Below are positions 29,777 through 38,038 of a DNA stretch of 64,000 nucleotides, piece after piece. The position numbers were made by a program, and so were the translations under genes. Position 1 is the first letter of the stretch. The number at the start of each line of letters is the position of its first letter. The notes beneath the pieces are model-generated. The model saw only the letters and a program-made list of their open reading frames with translations, was not told where the DNA came from and did not search any database. Location: assembly GCA_965205535.1 (NCBI GenBank), contig CBDBHH010000005.1, positions 62,001 through 126,000 of the forward strand, given 5' to 3'. This stretch comes from UBA8079 sp965205535. GTDB taxonomy: Bacteria > Pseudomonadota > Alphaproteobacteria > UBA6615.

Positions 29777-30886
29777 ATGGAAACCCGCGCCGCCGTCGCC
29801 CTCGAGGCCGGCAAACCCCTGAGCATCGAAACGGTCAACCTGGACGGCCCGCGTGACGGCGAAGTGCTCGTCGAGATCAAGGCCACCGGGATCTGCCACA
29901 CGGACGAATTTACCCTGTCGGGCGCAGACCCCGAAGGGCTGTTTCCCGCGATCCTGGGCCATGAGGGCGCGGGTGTGGTTGTGGATGTGGACAAGGGCGT
30001 AACGTCGGTGAAGAAGGGGGACCACGTGATCCCGCTCTACACGCCCGAATGCCGCGAGTGCGACTATTGCACGTCTGGCCGGACCAACCTTTGTCAGGCC
30101 ATTCGCGAGACCCAGGGCCAGGGCCTGATGCCCGACGGCACGTCGCGCTTCTCCATCGGCAAGGACCGACTGTTCCACTATATGGGCACCTCGACCTTCT
30201 CCAACTACACCGTGCTGCCGGAAATCGCGGTTGCCAAGGTGCGTGAAGACGCACCGTTCGAGAAGATCTGCTACATCGGCTGCGGTGTAACCACGGGCAT
30301 CGGCGCGGTGATCAACACCGCCAAGGTCGAGCCGGGCGACAATGTGGTCGTGTTCGGTCTCGGCGGGATCGGCCTCAACGTCATCCAGGGTGCGCGCCTC
30401 GTCGGTGCCAACAAGATCGTCGGTGTCGATCTGAACCCCGCACGCAAACCGATCGCCGAGGCCTTCGGCATGACCCATTTCGTCAACCCGTCCGAAGTCG
30501 AGGGCGATCTGGTTCCCTATCTGGTCGACCTGACCGATGGCGGCGCGGATCACTCGTTCGAGTGCATCGGCAACGTCGAGGTGATGCGCCAGGCGCTGGA
30601 ATGCTGTCACAAGGGCTGGGGCAAATCGACGATCATCGGTGTCGCCCCCGCGGGTGCCGAAATCGCCACCCGGCCGTTCCAGCTTGTCACCGGCCGCACC
30701 TGGCAGGGCACGGCGTTCGGGGGCGCCAAGGGCCGTACGGATGTGCCCAAGATCGTCGACTGGTACATGGACGGTAAGATCAACATCGACGATCTGATCA
30801 CCCATGTCATGCCGCTGGACCAGATCAACGACGCGTTTGACCTGATGCACAAGGGTGAGTCGATCCGCAGCGTCGTCACGTTCTAG
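29777..30886 (+). CDS. adhC: S-(hydroxymethyl)glutathione dehydrogenase / class III alcohol dehydrogenase
   Basis: 369 residues from ATG 29777 (GGGAGAAA just upstream). Catalytic zinc ligands are in ATGICHTDEF and GHEGAG, with the structural zinc four-Cys loop CRECDYCTSGRTNLC. The NAD-binding turn is FGLGGIGLNVIQGARL, and CGVTTGIGAV is class III-specific. It oxidises S-hydroxymethylglutathione in formaldehyde detoxification and also reduces S-nitrosoglutathione. No esterase FghA gene is next to it; the upstream dienelactone hydrolase belongs to a different family. Confidence 0.95.
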   Translation: METRAAVALEAGKPLSIETVNLDGPRDGEVLVEIKATGICHTDEFTLSGADPEGLFPAILGHEGAGVVVDVDKGVTSVKKGDHVIPLYTPECRECDYCTSGRTNLCQAIRETQGQGLMPDGTSRFSIGKDRLFHYMGTSTFSNYTVLPEIAVAKVREDAPFEKICYIGCGVTTGIGAVINTAKVEPGDNVVVFGLGGIGLNVIQGARLVGANKIVGVDLNPARKPIAEAFGMTHFVNPSEVEGDLVPYLVDLTDGGADHSFECIGNVEVMRQALECCHKGWGKSTIIGVAPAGAEIATRPFQLVTGRTWQGTAFGGAKGRTDVPKIVDWYMDGKINIDDLITHVMPLDQINDAFDLMHKGESIRSVVTF

Positions 30887-31047
30887 CGTGACGTCCCAAA
30901 TCGTATTCTGAACCTGACTTCACGGGTGAGTTTCCGGCAGGCGGCTTGCCTCACGCCGGTGTCCCAACTATCTAACTATGAACAACGAAGCAGGCCCGCG
31001 CACCGGCGCGTGCCGCCGCAACGATCAACACAGAGGACGCTCATCTC

Positions 31048-32019
31048 ATGTCCGAGACCCATCACTCCAAGGTTCTGATCCTTGGCTCCGGCGCTGCCGG
31101 CTGCACCGCAGCCATCTACGCCGCGCGCGCCAACCTCAAGCCGATCATGGTTCACGGCATGCAGCCGGGCGGCCAGCTGACCATCACGACGGAAGTCGAG
31201 AACTACCCGGGCTTTGCCGATGTGATCCAGGGCCCCTGGCTTATGGAACAGATGGTCGAACAGGCCGAAAAGGTGGGCACGAGGATCATGGACGACCTGA
31301 TCGTCGACGTGGACTTCAGCACCCGTCCTTTCACCTGCACCGGCGATTCCGGCGATGTTTACACTGGCGACACGGTCGTCGTGGCGACGGGCGCATCCGC
31401 CAAGTGGCTCGGCCTCGAAAGCGAACAGAAATTCTCCGGCTTCGGTGTCTCGGCCTGCGCGACCTGCGACGGGTTTTTCTACCGTGACAAGCCGGTCGCC
31501 GTCATCGGCGGCGGCAACACCGCCGTCGAAGAAGCGCTGTTTCTGACAAATTTTGCGTCCAAGGTTACCTTGATCCATCGCCGTGACGAGCTTCGCGCAG
31601 AGAAGATCATGCAGGATCGCCTGCTGCGTCACGACAAGATCGACGTCGCCTGGGATACGGTCCTCGAAGAGGTTGTGGGCACCGAAGACCCGCCGGGCGT
31701 GACCGGGGCAAAGATCAAGAACGTCAAAAGCGGCGACAACCAGGATCTGGAAGTGGACGGTGTTTTCATCGCCATCGGCCATGACCCGAATACCAAGGTC
31801 TTCCAGGGCAAGCTGGACATGGATGATGAGGGTTATCTGATCACCGCACCCGACAGCACTGCCACCAACATTCCCGGCGTCTTCGCCGCGGGTGACGTGA
31901 AAGACAAGATTTACCGTCAGGCTGTGACCGCCGCCGGTATGGGCTGCATGGCCGCACTCGAGGCCGAGAAGTTCATCGCCGCACACGAAGATGAAGTCGC
32001 ACAGGACGCAGCCGAGTAA
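31048..32019 (+). CDS. trxB: Thioredoxin reductase
   Basis: 323 residues. FAD-binding GSGAAGCTAAIYAARA at the N-terminus, redox pair in SACATCDGFFYRDK, NADPH-binding VIGGGNTAVEEALFL, and the C-terminal FAD motif GVFAAGDVKDKIYRQAVTAAGMG. It passes electrons from NADPH to thioredoxin. The LysR gene follows 51 bp downstream on the same strand. Confidence 0.96.
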   Translation: MSETHHSKVLILGSGAAGCTAAIYAARANLKPIMVHGMQPGGQLTITTEVENYPGFADVIQGPWLMEQMVEQAEKVGTRIMDDLIVDVDFSTRPFTCTGDSGDVYTGDTVVVATGASAKWLGLESEQKFSGFGVSACATCDGFFYRDKPVAVIGGGNTAVEEALFLTNFASKVTLIHRRDELRAEKIMQDRLLRHDKIDVAWDTVLEEVVGTEDPPGVTGAKIKNVKSGDNQDLEVDGVFIAIGHDPNTKVFQGKLDMDDEGYLITAPDSTATNIPGVFAAGDVKDKIYRQAVTAAGMGCMAALEAEKFIAAHEDEVAQDAAE

Positions 32020-32070
32020 ACCAGCGCGCACGCATCACGCAACGCGCAAGTCCCCGGGGGGAACGGCCCT

Positions 32071-32970
32071 ATGGCCATGGATTGGGACAAACTGCGGATA
32101 TTTCATGCCGTCGCAGATGCCGGCAGCTTTACCCATGCGGGTGAAGCCCTGCATCTGAGCCAGTCTGCGGTCAGCCGACAGATAAGCTCGCTTGAGGACA
32201 GCCTCGGCTCGCGGTTGTTCCACCGCCATGCCCGCGGCCTGATCCTGACCGAACAGGGCGAGTTGCTGTATCGCACCGTGCATGACGTCTTCGCCAAGCT
32301 CACCATGGTCGAAGCACGCCTCACGGATTCCCAGGAACGACCGCAGGGGCCGCTGAAGATCGCCACGACGGTGGGCCTGGGGTCGCTTTGGCTGACGCCG
32401 CGCATCAACGAGTTTATCGATCTGTATCCGGACATCGAGGTGAACCTGATCACCACCGATGAAGAGCTCGATGTCTCCATGCGCGAAGCCGATTGTGCCA
32501 TCCGGCTGACCCCGCCGACCCAGGGTGACCTGATCCAGCGCCGGCTCACCCGGGTCCACACCCATGTCTTCGCATCGCCTGAATATCTGCAAAGCCGCGG
32601 GATGCCGGAAAAGGTCAGGGATCTGGCGAACCACGACCTGGTGGTTTATGGCGAGAACGTCGCCATGCCCGCACCAAACATCAATTGGCTGCTAAATGCG
32701 GTCCGCGACGCCACCAACGAGGAACCCCGCAAGGTTCTGACCCTGAACAACCTGTATGGCATGTTCCGGGCGGTCGAAGCCGGGATCGGTGTGGCCGGAT
32801 TACCGGACTTTCTGGCTCGTGAAGCCAAGAATCTGGTGCGTGTCCTGCCCGAGCTCGAAGGCCCGGGAAACGATGCGTATTTCGTATATCCGGAGGAAAT
32901 GCGCAGTTCCCAGAGAATCGCGGTTTTCCGGGATTTTCTGCTGAGCAAGGTTGCTCAGACCCGCTTCTGA
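32071..32970 (+). CDS. LysR-family transcriptional regulator
   Basis: 299 residues. The N-terminal winged helix is WDKLRIFHAVADAGSFTHAGEALHLSQSAVSRQISSLE, and the substrate-binding domain occupies about residues 90-295 (GLGSLWLTPRINEFIDLYPDIEVNL). A second ATG lies two codons downstream. The order trxB-lysR suggests a redox or envelope role, but the target is not shown. It is followed by the non-coding region with the small RNA candidate. Confidence 0.92.
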   Translation: MAMDWDKLRIFHAVADAGSFTHAGEALHLSQSAVSRQISSLEDSLGSRLFHRHARGLILTEQGELLYRTVHDVFAKLTMVEARLTDSQERPQGPLKIATTVGLGSLWLTPRINEFIDLYPDIEVNLITTDEELDVSMREADCAIRLTPPTQGDLIQRRLTRVHTHVFASPEYLQSRGMPEKVRDLANHDLVVYGENVAMPAPNINWLLNAVRDATNEEPRKVLTLNNLYGMFRAVEAGIGVAGLPDFLAREAKNLVRVLPELEGPGNDAYFVYPEEMRSSQRIAVFRDFLLSKVAQTRF

Positions 32971-33011
32971 ATCTCAGCTTGTCGACAAGCGGTTGAAATC
33001 AAACAACATAT

Positions 33012-33034
33012 AGATATGCAATTCATGCATATCT
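33012..33034. promoter_or_regulatory. Perfect inverted repeat, probable operator
   Basis: AGATATGCA and TGCATATCT are exact complements separated by ATTCA. There is no T-run on either side, so it is not a terminator. It lies 42 bp after the LysR stop and upstream of the small RNA candidate, where it could be a binding site for a dimeric regulator. Confidence 0.5.
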
Positions 33035-33099
33035 GGTTAACCGTTTTGCCGTCTCCTCCTCGGAGCGTCGGCGCACTATCTATTGAGTACACACGGTGC

Positions 33100-33236
33100 A
33101 ACACGCACCACGCCGCTGGTTTGTCCCTCCCAGTAAACCAGTGGCTTCGAGGCCCCTGAACATGGCCTCGGCGTCTCCCAAGACGTAACGCCTCCCCGTT
33201 CACCTGCCGGGCCCTTCGGGGCCCGGCTTTATTTTT
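33100..33236 (+). ncRNA. Candidate small RNA with C-rich hairpin loops
   Basis: No protein fits here, but the plus strand folds into a row of stem-loops ending in an intrinsic terminator. The stems are 33116-33122/33135-33141 (CTGGTTT/AAACCAG, loop with CCCTCCC), 33148-33154/33164-33170 (CGAGGCC/GGCCTCG), 33172-33176/33181-33185 (CGTCT/AGACG, loop CCCA) and 33187-33190/33197-33200 (AACG/CGTT, loop CCTCCC). CCTCCC loops pair with Shine-Dalgarno sequences and are a hallmark of alphaproteobacterial regulatory RNAs. The 5' end is not fixed; TATCTA at 33077-33082 may be part of the promoter. Confidence 0.6.
33206..33236 (+). terminator. Rho-independent terminator of the small RNA candidate
   Basis: Nine-pair perfect stem GCCGGGCCC/GGGCCCGGC (33206-33214 with 33219-33227), TTCG tetraloop, then TTTATTTTT. 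The T-run exists only on the plus strand, so it does not serve the convergent msrP gene. Confidence 0.88.
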
Positions 33237-33308
33237 CGAATATGAGAGGTTTGCGCAGGCATGCTTTGCACCGCCTGAAGAGGCGCAGGTGCAGGGCTAC
33301 GCTAATGT

Positions 33309-34286
33309 CTAGCGGAAGTAGGAATCGCCTGCATCGGCCGGATACATACCGGCGACGAACTCGCCATAGCCATTATACAGACGCGTCGGCACCCGATCGC
33401 TCTGGCGGCCGCCGAGCAGCCATTCGGTCGCCTGGCTCCAGCGGGGATGGTCGATCTCCGGATTGACGTTGGCCCAGAAGCCGTACTCCTTGTCCTGAAG
33501 CGACTCCCAGAACGTCTTGGGTTGCTTGTCCGTGAACGAGAAGCGGATGACCGACTTGATCGACTTGAAGCCGTATTTCCAGGGCACCGCCAGGCGCAGC
33601 GGTGCACCGTTTTGCGGCGGCACCGGCTTGCCGTAGAGGCCTGTGACCATGAAGGCGAGATCGTTGGTCGCCTCTTCCATCGTCAGGCCTTCCTGATAGG
33701 GCCACGGATACCAGAACTGGCGTAGCCCCGGCATCTCCGCCTTGCTCTCCGCGATCGTCTGCATCATCACATACTTGGCGCCGGACGTTGGCTTGGCGAG
33801 CTTCACAAGCTCCTTCATGGCGAAGCCCGACCAGGGCACCGTCATCGCCCAGGCCTCGACGCAACGATGGCGGTAGACCCGCTCCTCGAGCTGGACCTGC
33901 TTCAGCAGATCATCGATCCCGATCTCGAATTCCTTCTCGACCATGCCGTCGATAATGATGTTCCACGGTCGGGTCTGGAGCCGCTGGGCGGCGCGCGATA
34001 TCTGCTTGTGGGAACCGAACTCGTAGAAATTATTGTAGGAGATGGCCTCTTTCTCTTCCGTCAGCGGGCGCTCGACCGTGTATTTCTCGTTGCGCGGCAC
34101 CGGGTAGAGGCTGGCAGACGGGTCCGTCGCAGCCATCGCCATGCCGGTCGGCAATACGCTCGCGGTCGCCGCAACGGCAGGCGCGATGCCCAGCGCTTTC
34201 ACGATCTGACGGCGATTGAGATAGATGTCCTCGGGTGTGACCGCACTCTCGGGCAGTTCCCAGCCCCGTTTCACCTTGACCAGCAT
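33309..34286 (-). CDS. msrP: Protein-methionine-sulfoxide reductase catalytic subunit MsrP (YedY)
   Basis: 325 residues from ATG 34286. A Tat signal is visible near residues 25-55 (NRRQIVKALGIAPAVAATAS, two Arg). The molybdopterin-binding sulfite-oxidase fold has its Mo-ligating Cys in YRHRCVEAWAMTVPW. Later motifs LYGKPVPPQNGAPLRLAVPWKYGFKSIKS and NPEIDHPRWSQATEW are MsrP-specific. It repairs oxidised methionines of periplasmic proteins. The usual haem membrane partner MsrQ is not adjacent, so electrons come from a gene elsewhere or another donor. Confidence 0.95.
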   Translation of the reverse strand: MLVKVKRGWELPESAVTPEDIYLNRRQIVKALGIAPAVAATASVLPTGMAMAATDPSASLYPVPRNEKYTVERPLTEEKEAISYNNFYEFGSHKQISRAAQRLQTRPWNIIIDGMVEKEFEIGIDDLLKQVQLEERVYRHRCVEAWAMTVPWSGFAMKELVKLAKPTSGAKYVMMQTIAESKAEMPGLRQFWYPWPYQEGLTMEEATNDLAFMVTGLYGKPVPPQNGAPLRLAVPWKYGFKSIKSVIRFSFTDKQPKTFWESLQDKEYGFWANVNPEIDHPRWSQATEWLLGGRQSDRVPTRLYNGYGEFVAGMYPADAGDSYFR

Positions 34287-34435
34287 GTCATTCTCCGTTC
34301 GTGACTGCGCAAATCCATGCGCCGTGCCCATACGATGGGGATGCGCACGCGCGAAAACAAGTCACGGCTGCTTGAAAACCGCCAAACGGAATAAACTAGT
34401 TGTTCCGGTGTTACCGCCCGGAAAAAGGGGGGAAA

Positions 34436-35647
34436 TCAGGCAGATTGCGCCGAAAGAAGCCGTTCGACAGGCTCATCTCGGATCGGCCAGTGGAGCGCCG
34501 CCGCAAGCAACCCAAGCAGGATCGAGGTGAACCAGACGGCATTGTAGTCACCGGTCACATCGAAGTTCAGGCCGCCAAGCCAGGCGCCGAGGAACGCGCC
34601 GATCTGATGACTGAAGAACACCAGCCCGAACAGCATGCCCAGATGGCGTGCGCCGAACATCTTGGCCACGACACCGCTGGTCAGGGGTACCGTCGACAGC
34701 CAAAGCAGGCCGAACACGCCCGAGAAGATGTAGATCGTCATCTCGGTCTTCGGCATCAGCATCATCCAGGCGATGAGCAAGGCGCGAGCCAGATAAATCA
34801 GGCTGAGCAGGTTTTTCTGCTTGAACCGATTGCTGAGCAAGCCGGCTGTATAGGTGCCGATGATGTTGCCACCGCCGATCATGAACAGCGCCCATCCTCC
34901 GACGGTCGCCGCGAGCCCGCACCAGGCGACGAAGCCCGGCAGATGGGTGCCGATGAACGTGACGTGGAACCCGCAGACAAAGAAACCGGCGACCAGGAGC
35001 AGATAGCCGCGGCTCTTGCGGGCTTCGCCAAGCGCCTGGGCCCAGCTCTGCGACGCTTCGCCAGTCTCGTGGTCGGCCTTGCCACGTATCAGCGCGCCAA
35101 GCGGTATCATCAACGCCACCACCCCGGCTGTCGCTATCAGCGAAACTTCCCAGCCGAAGCCACCAATCACGATCTGGGTTACCGGGGGCAGCAGAAACGG
35201 CCCAAGCGCGCCGATCGTGCTGACGATGGCCATGGCGTAGGTGCGTTTTTCGGGCGCCACCATCCGCGCAACCGCACCATAGACCACGGCCATGCCGACG
35301 CCGCTCATACCGATGCCGATCAGAACGCCACCGGAGATCAACAACTCTGTCGGCGTGATGGCGCTCGCCATACCCAAAACGCCAACCGCATAACAAATGG
35401 CACCGCCAACGATGACGCGGCCGGAACCGTAGCGATCGGCCAGCCCCCCGATGAAGGGTTGCGATGCCCCCCAAACAAGATTCTGAAGCCCCATGGCAAT
35501 TCCGAAGAGCTCACGGCTCCAGTCCAGGTCGATGGTCATCGGCACGAGGTACAACCCGAGCACCTGGCGGACGCCGAGTACAACCGCGAGCAGAGCCGCG
35601 CCTGCACCCATCACCATTACCTGTTGTCGGTTGAGTGCCAGAGACAT
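34436..35647 (-). CDS. Major facilitator superfamily transporter
   Basis: 403 residues from ATG 35647, about twelve hydrophobic segments. The first is VMVMGAGAALLAVVLGVRQVLG; the MFS loop 2-3 motif is GGLADRYGSGRV. Segments include LLISGGVLIGIGMSGVGMAV. No substrate-specific motif is evident; the pattern resembles oxalate/formate-type or monocarboxylate exporters. It is separated from msrP by 150 bp. Confidence 0.88.
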   Translation of the reverse strand: MSLALNRQQVMVMGAGAALLAVVLGVRQVLGLYLVPMTIDLDWSRELFGIAMGLQNLVWGASQPFIGGLADRYGSGRVIVGGAICYAVGVLGMASAITPTELLISGGVLIGIGMSGVGMAVVYGAVARMVAPEKRTYAMAIVSTIGALGPFLLPPVTQIVIGGFGWEVSLIATAGVVALMIPLGALIRGKADHETGEASQSWAQALGEARKSRGYLLLVAGFFVCGFHVTFIGTHLPGFVAWCGLAATVGGWALFMIGGGNIIGTYTAGLLSNRFKQKNLLSLIYLARALLIAWMMLMPKTEMTIYIFSGVFGLLWLSTVPLTSGVVAKMFGARHLGMLFGLVFFSHQIGAFLGAWLGGLNFDVTGDYNAVWFTSILLGLLAAALHWPIRDEPVERLLSAQSA

Positions 35648-35787
35648 AGAGACCTTCCGGTGTCGTAAGCTGAAAGCATGCGCCGAATATCGTCGCACCC
35701 ATTACACAAGATTGCGTGATGGCGAGAACATCGGCTTCGCGCCACCAAAAGTCGAGACCTGATATGAAGTGACCGAAAAGTCAGTTC

Positions 35788-36342
35788 CTAGAGTTCCTGA
35801 CCGCGCACCCGTTGCTTCAGGTCGCGAATGAGGGCCTGCATGCCCGGCAGCCGGGGGTGAACCTTCACCGCGTCCTCGAACGCCTTGAGCGCCGCATCGC
35901 CGTTCCCGCGCAGCATCTCGATCTGTCCCAGGCCGCTGAGAGCGCCGAAATGCCGCGGCTCCAGCGCCAGGGTCTGCTTCACATCGGCCGATGAAAGCGC
36001 GAGCTTGCCCTGGATGAAATAGACCGTGGCCCGCTTGTTCCACGCCTCCGCATAGTCCGGCGCCTGGTCGATCAACGCGGTGTAGACCTCCACCGCGTCG
36101 TCGAAGCGCCGGTCGGCCATGGCCTTGATTCCAATATGCATCAACCGGGTGTTTTCACTGTCCTCGTGCGCAATCCACGTCGTCCAGATCAGATTCTCCG
36201 CGGCCCGCACCTCAAGCTGCTCTTCGCTCGATTGCAGGATCAGAAACAGGTTATCGAGACGCGGATCTGTCTGGTCCGCATTGGCCGGTCGTGACCCGGC
36301 GACGGCAACCACAAGCAGGAGTGCGAAACAAAGCGTGCGCAT
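35788..36342 (-). CDS. Exported tetratricopeptide-repeat protein
   Basis: 184 residues from ATG 36342, with a signal peptide (RTLCFALLLVVAVAGS, cleavage near ANA-DQ). Three to four TPR units follow (ADRRFDDAVEVYTALIDQAPDYAEAWNKRATVYFIQGK; DVKQTLALEPRHFGALSGLGQIEMLRGNGDAALKAFEDAVKVHPR). TPRs mediate protein-protein contact. It is next to another exported protein on the same strand, but its partner is unknown. Confidence 0.85.
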   Translation of the reverse strand: MRTLCFALLLVVAVAGSRPANADQTDPRLDNLFLILQSSEEQLEVRAAENLIWTTWIAHEDSENTRLMHIGIKAMADRRFDDAVEVYTALIDQAPDYAEAWNKRATVYFIQGKLALSSADVKQTLALEPRHFGALSGLGQIEMLRGNGDAALKAFEDAVKVHPRLPGMQALIRDLKQRVRGQEL

Positions 36343-36410
36343 GGCCCGATTATGCGACGGCTCGGATGGATCGCTCAAGTGGGTACATGCATGTCCACAA
36401 AGATGTGATT

Positions 36411-37502
36411 CTATTGCGGGCCCAGCGCATAGACGAACCCGGTATGGCTGCCGAAATAGATGCGTCCGCCCACAACGCTCGGCGATGTCCAGACCCGGTC
36501 GCCGGCCTCGAAACGCCATGCAATAGCTCCGTCACTACGGCGCAATGCATACAGATGCCCGTCGCTCGAGCCGACATAGATGTGTGCATCGGTTACCGCG
36601 GGGGACGAGAAAACCGGTCCGTTGATCCGGGTCTTCCAGCGCTCCCGCCCGCTTGCCGCATCGAGTGCGTAGACGAAGCCCGTGTGGGCACCGATATAGA
36701 CCGTCCCGCCGATGATCGCAGGCGACGAGAACACCTCACGCCCCGTGGCGAAGGTCCAGCGTTTCTCGCCCGTCACCGCATCGCGCGCATAGATGTTGCC
36801 GTCGTCCGAACCGACCACGACGAGACCATCGGCCACGGCAGGCGAGGAGAATATCTGCCCACGCGCGCGCATCTGCCAGATGCGTGTGCCTGTCGCGGCG
36901 TCGATCGCGTAGAGAATGCCACCGATCGAACTGATGTAGACAACCCCGTCCACCACCGCCGGTGAGGCCAGCACGCCGCCGCCGACACGGAAGCGCCAGC
37001 GCAAGGAGCCGCTGGCCGTGTTCAGCGCATAGACATGATTATCGAAGGCCCCGAAATACACGACATCGTCAACAACCGCAGGCGAGGATTGTTCGCCGCC
37101 CGGGCCCAGTTCGAAGGACCATTTGCCCGCACCCGTCTCGGCATCGACCGCATAGAATTTGTTGTCGTCGGCGCCGAAATAGACCGCCCCGTTGACCACT
37201 GCCGGCGAGGCCCGCAGCAGGCCGCCAACCGGAAATCGCCAGAGCTCCTCGCCCGTGTTCGCATCCACCGCAAACAACGCCTGCGCGAAACTGCCCGCAT
37301 AAACGACACCGTCGACGACCGCGGGAGAGGATTCGACGATATCGCCGGTGTCGAACTTCCACAGGAGATCCGGTGCGGTGGCGATATCGCCCTGGCCATC
37401 CCACGCGCCGTGGGCGGGATCGAGCCGAAAGGCCGGCCAGTCGTCGGCCAGCGCAGGACCGGCGGCAATCAGAAACAGAAACAACGATATCGTGCGTACC
37501 AT
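36411..37502 (-). CDS. Exported PQQ-like beta-propeller repeat protein
   Basis: 363 residues from ATG 37502 with a signal peptide (VRTISLFLFLIAAGPALA). The rest consists of about seven repeats of roughly 40 residues with the core SSPAVVDGVVYxGS...YAxDAxTGxxxW, the PQQ-like/BamB-type propeller blade. Catalytic PQQ-dehydrogenase residues are not apparent, so a binding or structural role in the periplasm is likely. Confidence 0.9.
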   Translation of the reverse strand: MVRTISLFLFLIAAGPALADDWPAFRLDPAHGAWDGQGDIATAPDLLWKFDTGDIVESSPAVVDGVVYAGSFAQALFAVDANTGEELWRFPVGGLLRASPAVVNGAVYFGADDNKFYAVDAETGAGKWSFELGPGGEQSSPAVVDDVVYFGAFDNHVYALNTASGSLRWRFRVGGGVLASPAVVDGVVYISSIGGILYAIDAATGTRIWQMRARGQIFSSPAVADGLVVVGSDDGNIYARDAVTGEKRWTFATGREVFSSPAIIGGTVYIGAHTGFVYALDAASGRERWKTRINGPVFSSPAVTDAHIYVGSSDGHLYALRRSDGAIAWRFEAGDRVWTSPSVVGGRIYFGSHTGFVYALGPQ

Positions 37503-37609
37503 GGCCCGGAGTGTCACCGACCACCGGGGACCCGGCCAGTCACAGCTTCGTGCATGACACATGATCCCTATAATGGTGCCCGACGCATTTTCATTCAGGA
37601 CACGCATCT

Positions 37610-38032
37610 ATGGCTCTCTCTTCCGACGACATCATCGGCACCTGGTATCTCGTGGACACCTATCGCGACGACCCGGATGGCACACGTGTACAGCATCAGG
37701 GGCCGGAGCCCAACGGCATCATCATGTACACCGCCGACGGCCATATGAGTGCGATCACCCGCTGGGGCACTCGCGATTTCCCGCCCACAGCAGACGCGAC
37801 GGACGCCGACAAGGCCCGGATGTTCGATACCTATCTGAACTATGCCGGCCGCTGGTCCCTCGACGGTAACACCGTCACCCACCACATCGCCCACGCCCTG
37901 AACGAAAACTTCGTCGGCAATGACCGGACCCGCGAGATCGACCATCAGGGCGACCGCATGGTGCTGAAGGGCAAAGGTGGTGACGGCACGTCGACCGCCA
38001 CGATCGTTTGGGAACGCGCGCCGAAGAGATAA
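37610..38032 (+). CDS. Lipocalin-like domain protein
   Basis: 140 residues, cytoplasmic. It follows the lipocalin-like (lipocalin_5) pattern: start IIGTWYLVDTYRD, centre GPEPNGIIMYTADGHMSAI, later YAGRWSLDGNTVTHHI and end GDRMVLKGKGGDGTSTATIVWER. Such proteins are small beta-barrels that may bind hydrophobic molecules; no function is set. It converges with glcF, 6 bp between the stops. Confidence 0.85.
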   Translation: MALSSDDIIGTWYLVDTYRDDPDGTRVQHQGPEPNGIIMYTADGHMSAITRWGTRDFPPTADATDADKARMFDTYLNYAGRWSLDGNTVTHHIAHALNENFVGNDRTREIDHQGDRMVLKGKGGDGTSTATIVWERAPKR

Positions 38033-38038
38033 GCCAGC

